In this document: piece after piece, positions 1-6,477 of the stretch
Position numbering within the stretch: position 1 is the first letter of the stretch
How the letters are laid out: each line of letters opens with the position of its first letter
Assembly: GCA_913061415.1 (NCBI GenBank)
Contig: CAJXUD010000001.1
Coordinates: forward strand, 248,001 to 312,000
DNA from: an uncultured Oleispira sp.
GTDB taxonomy: Bacteria; Pseudomonadota; Gammaproteobacteria; Pseudomonadales; Oceanobacteraceae
Reading direction: 5' to 3'
DNA: 64,000 nucleotides
The notes under the pieces: model-generated
What the model was told of the DNA's origin: nothing
Database searches by the model: none
The model's input: the letters and a program-made list of their open reading frames with translations, nothing else
Program-made: the position numbers and the translations under genes

Positions 1-564
1 CGACTCAGACGCTGGGTGACTGCTTGCCTGCTGAGTGGCTTGATGAACTAAATTGTCAGCGGGCGGAAGTTTAAACACAGTGGTTAATACATTGCTAAGC
101 GCTTGCACAATTAACAATATAGGTAAAACCACAATCAAGGTTTTAAGCAGATACACAAATGGCAAACCGCCCGCTTCGTGGGATTTTTCACCATTGGCCC
201 ACGCGAGATACACGTAATCCCAGCTGATATAAATTAAAAACAAACAGGTTGGTAATAATAAAAATAAGGTGCCCAGCAGATCAATGCGCTGTTGCAAAGC
301 CGCAGGCCACTTGTGATAAAACACATCAACCCGAACGTGCCCTTGCTGCTGCCAAGTATAAGCCGCCCCAAGCATGAACAAAGACGCATGCAAGTACATC
401 ACGGTCTCTTGCATCGCGATAGATGAATAATCAAAGACATAACGTAGAACCACGACTAAACAGGTGACGATCACCATCGCTAAAGAGAACCAACGGCATA
501 TTTTGCCAATGAAACCCGTAAACGTATTTAAGCCAGAAACAAAAGAGAGCAAAGACAAAGGCAT
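1..564 (-). CDS. TRAP transporter small permease (DctQ family), 3' part missing
   Basis: An open frame runs from an ATG at 564 leftward off the window edge (188 codons, no stop), so the C-terminus is missing. The protein begins MPLSLLSFVSGLNTF and has about four hydrophobic segments: residues near 20-40, 55-72, 95-115 and 135-160. Between the first two, QETVMYLHASLFMLGAAYTW followed by a basic/aromatic HVRVDVFYHKWP stretch is characteristic of the DctQ small membrane subunit of TRAP uptake systems. These subunits pair with a DctM large permease and a DctP periplasmic binding protein for organic acids such as dicarboxylates. The partner genes would lie to the left, outside the window. The substrate cannot be told. 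Confidence 0.85.
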   Translation of the reverse strand, partial: MPLSLLSFVSGLNTFTGFIGKICRWFSLAMVIVTCLVVVLRYVFDYSSIAMQETVMYLHASLFMLGAAYTWQQQGHVRVDVFYHKWPAALQQRIDLLGTLFLLLPTCLFLIYISWDYVYLAWANGEKSHEAGGLPFVYLLKTLIVVLPILLIVQALSNVLTTVFKLPPADNLVHQATQQASSHPASES

Positions 565-743
565 GAGAAGTTAATTAAATCTTATTATTGAATGGGCGGA
601 ATTATACCTAAGCTGGCCTTGTATCCCAGTAATAACGGCCAGTTTGACGATATTTTACCTGTATTAGCGATAACGATAATGGAATCAATAGCTTAGAGAA
701 TCGAGCTAAAGTGATAAATAATAGAAAATAATGAAAAAAGGCA

Positions 744-772
744 TTGACGGAATAGCGGATGCTCTATATTAT
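744..772 (+). promoter_or_regulatory. sigma-70 promoter of tRNA-Thr, stringent type
   Basis: A TTGACG -35 (744-749) and a TATTAT -10 (767-772) are separated by exactly 17 bp. A GC-rich discriminator, CTCGCCCC, follows at 773-780, and the tRNA starts at 786. A GC-rich discriminator is typical of stable-RNA promoters that are inhibited by ppGpp and DksA. Confidence 0.75.
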
Positions 773-785
773 CTCGCCCCAGTTA

Positions 786-861
<76 letters not shown>

Positions 862-867
862 AATACT

Positions 868-902
868 AAAACCTCGTTATCGTAAGATAACGGGGTTTTT
901 TT
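868..902 (+). terminator. Rho-independent terminator of tRNA-Thr
   Basis: The stem ACCTCGTTATC (871-881), with loop GTAA, pairs with GATAACGGGGT (886-896) with one G-U pair, and is followed by a T run to 902. It begins 7 nt after the CCA end of the tRNA. Confidence 0.9.
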
Positions 903-1016
903 ATGCCTGTAAGAAAATCATTATTGCTTAAAGACGTGAGTACGTTAGAAACCTACAGTGAGGTTACTGTTGTAAGGTTACTGTCTAAGCGTGCTTTTTT
1001 GTTGAATCCACTTTTT

Positions 1017-1508
1017 CTAAAAATGCATCCTCATAGAGATCGCGTAGCCATCGCTCGCCAAAGGCTTGGATAGTGAATATTGCCATTCTCCGGCTCTCGG
1101 CTCACCTTGATAGATCCCCCAAGCGGCTTCTGCAGCTACTTTAAGCACATCGACTGTCGCCAGTTGATCATTATTGAGGTGTACGGTATCAGACCAGTGA
1201 GTGTAAGGGTCGTGCTGCTCGCTCCACTGCTGATGAATATCATCGTTAGTGCTTTCGTCTGCATAGCAAGGAGAGAAGGTAAAAGGCGCGCACAAGCAGG
1301 TTAAACAAGCCGCACAAGGTTTTAACCAGCTTTGTCGACGTAAGGCTCGATTAAGATCTTTCTGCTCAATAAACCCTAAAGCCATTAAGCAATAACCCAC
1401 CGGTTTATTATGTCGCGCTTGATATTGCAGCGCGAGCTCAAGCTGCTGTTCTGTTATGACTTGCTTAGCTAATAGTATTTGGCCTAATCGTACTGGAATT
1501 TCCGACAT
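1017..1508 (-). CDS. Small protein with N-terminal MshEN-like (T2SS/T4P ATPase N-domain) fold
   Basis: This 163-residue protein has no close family I can name. Residues about 5-60 (VRLGQILLAKQVITEQQLEL, then KPVGYCLMALGFI and KDLNRALRRQ) have the repeated L-x2-G-x-L-L...I-x3-Q-L-x2-A-L pattern of the MshEN/GspE N-terminal domain. In type II secretion and type IV pilus ATPases that domain can bind c-di-GMP. No ATPase domain follows. Instead there is a cysteine-rich hydrophobic stretch at about 64-84 (CAACLTCLCAPFTFSPCYAD) and an acidic tail. The ATG at 1508 has only a poor ribosome binding site. It is a monocistronic gene. A free-standing c-di-GMP-binding module is an inference. Confidence 0.6.
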   Translation of the reverse strand: MSEIPVRLGQILLAKQVITEQQLELALQYQARHNKPVGYCLMALGFIEQKDLNRALRRQSWLKPCAACLTCLCAPFTFSPCYADESTNDDIHQQWSEQHDPYTHWSDTVHLNNDQLATVDVLKVAAEAAWGIYQGEPRAGEWQYSLSKPLASDGYAISMRMHF

Positions 1509-1826
1509 TAGGAGCCCTAGGTAAGTGTGTTATTTGAGTTCTTATTTAAAGATTGGCATAAGATCAAAAATTAACCAGAAACTTTACTTAACAAATGGTA
1601 ACTCTATGTAATATCCGCAGAATAATGGAACGTCCGATGTATTTACTAAGGTATTGATTTTCTCAGCGGGACAATTCAACGGGACAATTCAACGAGACAA
1701 TATGGTCAGTAGTGGGGCGTCAAAGTGCGAGCATTTATAAGAGTAGAAATAAATAGAGAGAAGCTTGAAAGGTATGATTTAAGAAGGTACAAAAGAAAGA
1801 GAGAGAAAAAGAGGAAGTAAGGGCAG
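1509..1826. other. Intergenic region without a recognisable gene
   Basis: No convincing coding frame is seen here. The plus strand is purine-rich at about 1740-1820, giving a pyrimidine-rich tract on the minus strand just downstream of the proposed regulatory RNA. It also holds the 13-bp tandem repeat at 1668-1701. A 68-codon open frame on the minus strand (1706-1912) overlaps the RNA hairpins and looks spurious. Confidence 0.5.
1668..1701. repeat. 13-bp tandem repeat, 2.6 copies
   Basis: GGGACAATTCAAC occurs at 1668-1680 and again at 1681-1693, followed by a partial third copy GAGACAAT at 1694-1701. It is non-coding and probably arose by local duplication. Confidence 0.85.
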
Positions 1827-1983
1827 TTTTCTAATCCTTTAGAAAAGTAAGACGGGTCAACATCCTGTTTAACCCGTCTCAGCACCCTAGCAGCCATCCA
1901 GTTGGCTAACATTCTTCCTTGAAGCAGTCCTTGGCAATATTGTTATCCTTAACCGTTACATCCTGTAACGCTGCCGTCCTTGT
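1827..1983 (-). ncRNA. CsrB/RsmZ-type CsrA/RsmA-sequestering small RNA (predicted)
   Basis: Read on the minus strand from about 1983 down, this stretch has eight GGA motifs in about 150 nt. Five have the A-N-GGA form. Several sit in hairpin loops. CGTTACA-GGA-TGTAACG (1970-1954) is a perfect 7-bp stem with GGA as the loop. AGCCA-ACTGGA-TGGCT covers 1907-1892. AGACGGGT pairs with ACCCGTCT (1879-1850) around an inner AACA-GGA-TGTT, followed by the U-rich TACTTTTCT. TTTTCTAA-AGGA-TTAGAAAA covers 1846-1827. AAGGA motifs lie between hairpins. This is the architecture of RNAs that titrate CsrA/RsmA away from mRNA leaders. The 5' end is inferred from a GacA/UvrY-type box centred at 2162, about 180 bp upstream. 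The 3' end is uncertain: either after the hairpin at 1850 or within the pyrimidine-rich tract down to about 1790. Confidence 0.75.
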
Positions 1984-2148
1984 GTTAATAAAGTTAGCAG
2001 AATGTAAAAAACTGAAAAGCCTTTGTTTGTATTATTATTTTCCGGTAAGTGTTTTGTCATTAATAAAATCGTTATATATCAATAGCTTATGTTTTTCACT
2101 GCAGCTCATCAGCCGATAGTCGTAGACGTTTGATGACATAATCCCACC

Positions 2149-2176
2149 TGCCGTGTGAGATATATCTCACACGGCA
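2149..2176. promoter_or_regulatory. Perfect 28-bp palindrome containing a GacA/UvrY-type box
   Basis: Bases 2149-2162 are the exact reverse complement of 2163-2176. The inner 18 bp (2154-2171) read TGTGAG-ATATAT-CTCACA. This matches the known activator box for csrB/rsm promoters (TGTAAG-N6-CTTACA, with TGTGAG as the left half in the enteric version). It lies about 180 bp upstream of the proposed RNA start, the usual distance for rsm genes. A further half-site TCTCACACG (2188-2196) repeats the right arm 23 bp downstream. It could also act on the plus-strand gene beginning near 2264. Confidence 0.7.
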
Positions 2177-2263
2177 ATAGGTCAATGTCTCACACGCAAA
2201 AACCGCCTATTTTTAAAAAATTAGCCATAATGAACCCAGTCACTGTTTTTAAGGTATTTATTC

Positions 2264-3088
2264 GTGGATTCATTGTGCTGTTTTCTAGCGGAAGAAGGCT
2301 TTCTTTTTCTAAAACGAGGTTATTTGCCCTTTTTGAGCACCACGGATATGCCAGAACCTTGGCTTTATTCTGATTGTGCTTATGTCATGGATGAATCTTC
2401 GAAAAATGTATCGGCTCAGGACTATCGACGCTTTTTGCAGCAGCAATATAAGAATCTACCGCAGTCATTAAAAGACCTGATGGATTTTGATTATTTTGAG
2501 CAACAATCCGAAGCAAAGCGAGAGCAGATAGAACAGACGCTGATAGAGCAAAGGCATCAATCAGATGCAATTGCGCCGTTCTCGGCAGAGGAATTACAAG
2601 ATTGGCGAATACTGCCTCTGTATGAATCTTGGCAAAATGTGCAGCTCTGGCATCTGGCTGCCAATAAAGGCAAAGGGCTGGTGATTGAGTTTGCACGCTC
2701 AGAATCGGGTTTTCAGACACAAAACGATGGAGAGCAGCGCCAGCACTTAGCCAAAGTTAAGTCGGTGGATGCTTGGTTGCCAGATGACGCGCTTTATTAT
2801 TTATTCAATCGACCGCAGCAAGGCGACCAAGAACATGATGAGTGGCGCTTAGTTCGCCCTTTAAGCAGTGCAGATCGTCTAGTGAATATGAATAAGCGAT
2901 CAAAAGCTATGTATCGCCTGCCTGATAAAGCGGTAAATCGCGTTATTCTAGGGTATCGATGCAGTCAGAAATATTGCCAACAGGTAAAGCATTACCTGTC
3001 TCAAGATATAAACTATCGACACGTAGAGTGCGTGCAAGCGCAATTAGATCCTAAAACCCTGTGCTTGCAGCTAGTGACGATTAAGTAG
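2264..3088 (+). CDS. DUF2971-like protein
   Basis: The protein has 274 residues from a GTG at 2264. It shows the marks of DUF2971: an N-terminal FLAEEGFLFLKRGYLPFLST segment (usual pattern: a short hydrophobic strand then a strand ending in a polar loop), WHLAANKGKGLVIEF (usual W-x2-Y-x4-G-x-hydrophobic-F), DEWRLVRPL (usual W-x2-E-x-E-R), and VNRVILGYRCS (usual I-x-G). DUF2971 proteins are often near defence or mobile genes; their biochemistry is not established. The start is unsettled. The frame stays open upstream to a stop at 2231, with no ATG. An overlapping frame beginning MNPVTVFKVFIRGF at 2230 would join by one frame change near 2275-2285, so a frameshift is possible. Confidence 0.6.
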   Translation: MDSLCCFLAEEGFLFLKRGYLPFLSTTDMPEPWLYSDCAYVMDESSKNVSAQDYRRFLQQQYKNLPQSLKDLMDFDYFEQQSEAKREQIEQTLIEQRHQSDAIAPFSAEELQDWRILPLYESWQNVQLWHLAANKGKGLVIEFARSESGFQTQNDGEQRQHLAKVKSVDAWLPDDALYYLFNRPQQGDQEHDEWRLVRPLSSADRLVNMNKRSKAMYRLPDKAVNRVILGYRCSQKYCQQVKHYLSQDINYRHVECVQAQLDPKTLCLQLVTIK

Positions 3089-3121
3089 CAGCGGTTAAGA
3101 TTAAATAGGAGCGATAAAGCA

Positions 3122-3817
3122 CTAACGGAAGCGTTTACCCGAAGCATTCACTCTTGCAGAGAAGCCTTGCGGATCTGCTAGTTCGCCGTCTTCACGGGTT
3201 TCTGGATACTCCCAGCCCATTTCTTTACAGATTCGCGCATACAGCGGATGGCTCCATTTAAACAATAAGCGTTCATAATCTTCATCTGAAATGCGGCGTT
3301 CGTCGAACATGCCTTTCATCGAACGTTGGCGTTCTGCTTCACTTAATAATAACGCTGCGGCGACGGAAACGTTGAAAGATTGCACCATTCCCAGCATTGG
3401 GATGGTGAGGTGCTCATCGGCCATTTCTGCTGCCACATCGGTGACGCCGGTTAACTCATTTCCCATCATGATGGCGGTGGGCTGAGTAAAATCGTAAGCA
3501 CGAAAATCAATGGCACGCTCACTAAAGTTAGCGACGCAGACTTTGAAACCTTTATTTTGCAACTGGCTAACGGCATCTTCTGTGGTGCGGTAGGTTTGTA
3601 CATCAACCCAGTGTTGGCTGCCTTTGGCTTTGCCGCGAAAGGTGCGGTAATCATCGTACGGCCAAATGGCGTTAACTTTTGGCACAGCAAAAGCGTCGCA
3701 GGTACGAATGATGGCGGATAAGTTGTGAGCCTTGTGGACTTCATCGGTCACAACGGTTAAGTCTGGCTGACGACGATTTAAGGTGTCTTTAAGGCGCGCA
3801 TAGCGTTCTGGAGTCAT
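3122..3817 (-). CDS. trmH: tRNA (guanosine(18)-2'-O)-methyltransferase TrmH
   Basis: A SpoU-family SAM-dependent methylase for G18 of the D-loop of many tRNAs. The start MTPERYARLKDTLNRRQPDL lines up with the usual TrmH N-terminus. It has VHKAHNLSAIIRTCDA with the catalytic Arg (motif 1), IMMGNELTGV (motif 2) and IPMLGMVQSFNVSVAAALLL (motif 3), which form the SAM-binding knot. The C-terminal extension is typical of TrmH proper. An in-frame ATGATG lies nine codons upstream (3844), but AAGG eight bases before 3817 and the family alignment favour 3817. It is a single gene, divergent from cysZ. Confidence 0.93.
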   Translation of the reverse strand: MTPERYARLKDTLNRRQPDLTVVTDEVHKAHNLSAIIRTCDAFAVPKVNAIWPYDDYRTFRGKAKGSQHWVDVQTYRTTEDAVSQLQNKGFKVCVANFSERAIDFRAYDFTQPTAIMMGNELTGVTDVAAEMADEHLTIPMLGMVQSFNVSVAAALLLSEAERQRSMKGMFDERRISDEDYERLLFKWSHPLYARICKEMGWEYPETREDGELADPQGFSARVNASGKRFR

Positions 3818-3907
3818 GAAATAAGCCTTTTCGCTAGCCATCATTACGGCAGGTATTGTATAAAAGAGCGCGATTTTAGCGATTAGAGCAATAAAAAGGA
3901 AATGAAT

Positions 3908-4642
3908 ATGCGTGGCAGTCCCTTACTTGGCATCCGATATTTTGGTCGAGGGTTTTCATTATTATCAAATAAGGGCTTAAAACGCTTTGTCGCTTTTCCT
4001 ATTTTGATTAATGCATTATTGATGACAGCACTTATTTATTACGGTGGTGGTTATCTATTAGAGAAAGTCGAATGGGTCATCGATTGGCTACCAAGCTGGT
4101 TATCGTGGTTAACCTGGATTATTACTCCGGTAGCGGTGCTGACGTTAATTGCGATGACGTTGTATTTTTTTAGTGCGGTATTAAACCTAGTAGCGAGTCC
4201 GTTTAATGGTCTATTAAGCGAAGCGGTAGAGGCTAAAGTCGCAGGTGATGTAATACCTGACGAACCTATTGGGCAGCAAATATCACGAACACTTCAGCGT
4301 GAATTAAAGAAATTAGGTTATTTCATTCCTCGCTACCTCGGCCTACTCATTATTAGTTTTATTCCAATGGTTAACATTATTAGCCCCGTTTTATGGTTTG
4401 TCTTCGGTGCCTGGGTGCTAACTCTGCAGTTTCTTGATTATGCTTTGGATAATAATGGCCATAGTTTCACGGATCTACATAAAGCCTTAAAGTTGCAGCC
4501 TTTAACAACACTGGGCTTTGGTTTTATTGTCGCGGTTGGATTCATGATTCCGGTGGTGAATTTATTTGTCATGCCTGCGGCGGTCTGTGGTGCAACGTTG
4601 TACTGGAGCGAGCAAATAAAAGCGCAATTCAAACCTACCTAA
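3908..4642 (+). CDS. cysZ: Sulfate transporter CysZ
   Basis: A membrane protein of about 244 residues that imports sulfate for cysteine synthesis. Hydrophobic segments lie near residues 30-50, 68-95, 145-165, 170-185 and 205-230. VASPFNGLLSEAVE and the C-terminal FGFIVAVGFMIPVVNLFVMPAAVCGATLYW are typical of the family (EI24/CysZ). Of two ATGs, 3902 and 3908, the second has AAGGA (3896-3900) at a proper 7-base distance, while the first leaves only one base. It is divergent from trmH and followed by an unrelated response regulator. Confidence 0.9.
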   Translation: MRGSPLLGIRYFGRGFSLLSNKGLKRFVAFPILINALLMTALIYYGGGYLLEKVEWVIDWLPSWLSWLTWIITPVAVLTLIAMTLYFFSAVLNLVASPFNGLLSEAVEAKVAGDVIPDEPIGQQISRTLQRELKKLGYFIPRYLGLLIISFIPMVNIISPVLWFVFGAWVLTLQFLDYALDNNGHSFTDLHKALKLQPLTTLGFGFIVAVGFMIPVVNLFVMPAAVCGATLYWSEQIKAQFKPT

Positions 4643-4696
4643 AAAGAACTTTAGGCTATGCTTATAGAAGACATAGCTTAAAAGTTAGGGGGTGCC

Positions 4697-5611
4697 ATGA
4701 AGGCGCTCAATGTATTAGTGGTCGATGATGCCGCGTTTATTCGCGATCTCGTTAAAAAAGCCATCCGTGAGATGTATCCAAGCTTTAATATACAAGAAGC
4801 TGTGGATGGTCGAAAAGCCCAAGACATTTTAAAAAAAACAGCGATTGATGTTGTTTTGTGTGATTGGGAAATGCCAGAAATGTCAGGCTTAGAGCTGATC
4901 ACCTGGATGCGTGAAGACGAACGTTATCTCAAAACGCCCTTTATGATGATTACTAGCCGTGGTGAGCGTGATCATGTTATTAAAGCGGTGACCGCAGGGG
5001 TGAGTGATTACATCGGTAAGCCGTTTACCCGAGAACACTTTGTCAGCAAGGTTGATAAATTACTTACCAAACACCTTGGTATCTCGATGGAAGATAACCC
5101 TGCTGTTGCCGACGTTAGTGAAAAATCTCAAGATGCCAGTGTTGCTGCATTGATGGGCGGTGCTCCTCAAGCTAAACCAAGCCCTCAAGCTAAACCTGCC
5201 GCCAAAGAGAGTCCATCGCCTGCAAGCCAAGGCTCAGCGGCTGCTCTAATGGGAAATCCTTTAGTTGATAAGCCTGCGCCAACAAAAGCTGCGCCTAAAA
5301 TTAAAGGTATTGCCGAGTTACGCTTTGGTTCGGGTGGCACCGCCAAGTGTGTGATTAAAGATATTAATTTGCAGGAAATGTCGGGTATTTATAAGCGTGA
5401 AGGCAATGTGCCACAACTGCTTGAACAAGCGGTATTAGATATTGTCGATCAAGACGCTGGGCAGGTTGCGCGTATTAACTGCTACGTAAAAATGCTGCAG
5501 GCAGTTGAAAATACGGCAGATGCTTCGACCATCAAAATCGTCATCCGCTATGTCGATGATGACCCTGTTAAAATGGACACCCTTTCTCGATTTATTGCCA
5601 AAGTGCGATAA
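4697..5611 (+). CDS. Orphan response regulator: CheY-like receiver, Ala/Pro linker, PilZ-like C-terminal domain
   Basis: The protein has 304 residues. Residues 1-125 are a complete receiver: acidic pair D11-D12, phospho-acceptor in LCDWEMPEMSG near residue 56, Ser/Thr in MMITSRG, Lys in YIGKPF. Residues about 130-200 form a low-complexity Ala/Pro/Lys linker containing two near-identical motifs, SVAALMGG and SAAALMGN. The last 100 residues (AELRFGSGGTAKCVIKDINLQE, then SRFIAKV at the end) have the strand pattern and D-I-N/S motif of PilZ-like domains. They lack the RxxxR that binds c-di-GMP. No kinase gene is adjacent. It is convergent with phoB at a 23-bp gap. Its output is unknown; a role in motility or surface behaviour is a guess. 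Confidence 0.75.
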   Translation: MKALNVLVVDDAAFIRDLVKKAIREMYPSFNIQEAVDGRKAQDILKKTAIDVVLCDWEMPEMSGLELITWMREDERYLKTPFMMITSRGERDHVIKAVTAGVSDYIGKPFTREHFVSKVDKLLTKHLGISMEDNPAVADVSEKSQDASVAALMGGAPQAKPSPQAKPAAKESPSPASQGSAAALMGNPLVDKPAPTKAAPKIKGIAELRFGSGGTAKCVIKDINLQEMSGIYKREGNVPQLLEQAVLDIVDQDAGQVARINCYVKMLQAVENTADASTIKIVIRYVDDDPVKMDTLSRFIAKVR

Positions 5612-5634
5612 CGACGTTCACCCGTTCGTTGATA

Positions 5635-6333
5635 TTATGCTGCTTTACCCGTAAAACGATAGCCGCTGCCACGAACGGTTTTGATCAAATGTTCATGGTC
5701 TTTGCCGAGTGATTTCCGCAAGCGTCTTATGTGCACGTCGACGGTTCTTTCTTCGACATAAACATTCCCGCCCCAAACCTGATCTAACAGTTGGCTCCTA
5801 GAATAAACACGTTCTTGATGCGTCATAAAAAACTGCAATAACCGATATTCGGTAGGCGCAATTTCAATAACGGTTTCATGAGATGTCACTCGATGGCATA
5901 GCGGGTCTAAGATGAGGCCATCCACCTCAATTGATTCATCAATACCTAAGGGTAATGTTCTGCGTAATACGGCTTTTAAACGGGCGACTAGCTCGCGTGG
6001 AGAAAAAGGTTTGGTGATGTAATCATCAGCCCCAGATTCAAGCCCTTGAACTTTATTATCTTCATCGCCTTTAGCGGTCAGTAAAATAATCGGAATTTCT
6101 TTGGTTAAATCTTCCCGTTTTAACTGGCGGGCAAACTCAATCCCGCTGGTTCCGGGTAACATCCAGTCGAGAAGGATCATGTTGGGCTTGTTATCAATGA
6201 TATGGGCGTGCGCATCACGGCAGTTGCTCGCCTCAAAGCACTGGTAACCTGCCATTTCTAGAGCGGTGGCGATCATCTCACGAATAGAGGCTTCATCATC
6301 AACGATTAAAACGGTCTTGCCTGGCATTGTCAT
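5635..6333 (-). CDS. phoB: Phosphate regulon response regulator PhoB
   Basis: The protein has 232 residues: an OmpR/PhoB-type regulator with a receiver (residues 5-125; D12-D13, D56 in MILLDWMLPG, K in YITKPFSPRE) and a winged-helix DNA-binding domain (about 135-230; RVYSRSQLLDQVWGG, EERTVDVHIRRLRKSL, IKTVRGSGYRF). LDWMLPGTSG and the C-terminal sequence are those of PhoB itself. When phosphorylated by PhoR it binds Pho boxes and activates phosphate-scavenging genes. Unlike most relatives there is no phoR downstream; a convergent unrelated receiver gene occupies the place. Two Pho boxes lie in its leader, implying autoregulation. Confidence 0.93.
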   Translation of the reverse strand: MTMPGKTVLIVDDEASIREMIATALEMAGYQCFEASNCRDAHAHIIDNKPNMILLDWMLPGTSGIEFARQLKREDLTKEIPIILLTAKGDEDNKVQGLESGADDYITKPFSPRELVARLKAVLRRTLPLGIDESIEVDGLILDPLCHRVTSHETVIEIAPTEYRLLQFFMTHQERVYSRSQLLDQVWGGNVYVEERTVDVHIRRLRKSLGKDHEHLIKTVRGSGYRFTGKAA

Positions 6334-6340
6334 AGGCTAA

Positions 6341-6358
6341 TTGTCATACGGCTGTCAT
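6341..6358 (+). promoter_or_regulatory. Pho box (plus orientation)
   Basis: TTGTCAT (6341-6347) and CTGTCAT (6352-6358) are direct repeats 11 bp apart. This is the PhoB-binding arrangement, and it matches the 18-bp consensus at about 14 positions. It starts 8 bp upstream of the phoB ATG and points away from phoB, so it may repress or fine-tune it. Confidence 0.65.
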
Positions 6359-6387
6359 AAAAGAGAGCTTCATTACAACCGAACTTT

Positions 6388-6405
6388 GTTACAACTATAT
6401 GACAA
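6388..6405 (-). promoter_or_regulatory. Pho box (minus orientation, facing phoB)
   Basis: Read on the minus strand, TTGTCAT (6405-6399), ATAG and TTGTAAC (6394-6388) form two half-sites 11 bp apart. They agree with the Pho box consensus at about 15 of 18 positions. It lies 55-72 bp upstream of phoB in the activating orientation, fitting PhoB autoactivation. Confidence 0.72.
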
Positions 6406-6477
6406 GACGATACTAAATTATTTGGCGATATTCGCCGAATTCAATCAGCATTCATTTTAGTTTTATTAATAGCCGCC

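Noticed and set aside
613-642. CTGGCC...GGCCAG inverted repeat between the TRAP gene and tRNA-Thr
   Set aside because: Six-base arms with an 18-base loop and no T run; not distinguishable from chance.
1706-1912. A 68-codon minus-strand open frame (MLANWMAARVLRRVKQ...)
   Set aside because: It lies through the GGA hairpins of the proposed regulatory RNA, has a low-complexity Leu/Phe/Ser tail and no good ribosome binding site.
1919-2119. A 66-codon plus-strand open frame
   Set aside because: No family, no ribosome binding site, opposite to the RNA and its promoter.
3817-3844. Upstream start of trmH (MMASEKAYF...)
   Set aside because: The family alignment and ribosome binding site favour the start at 3817.
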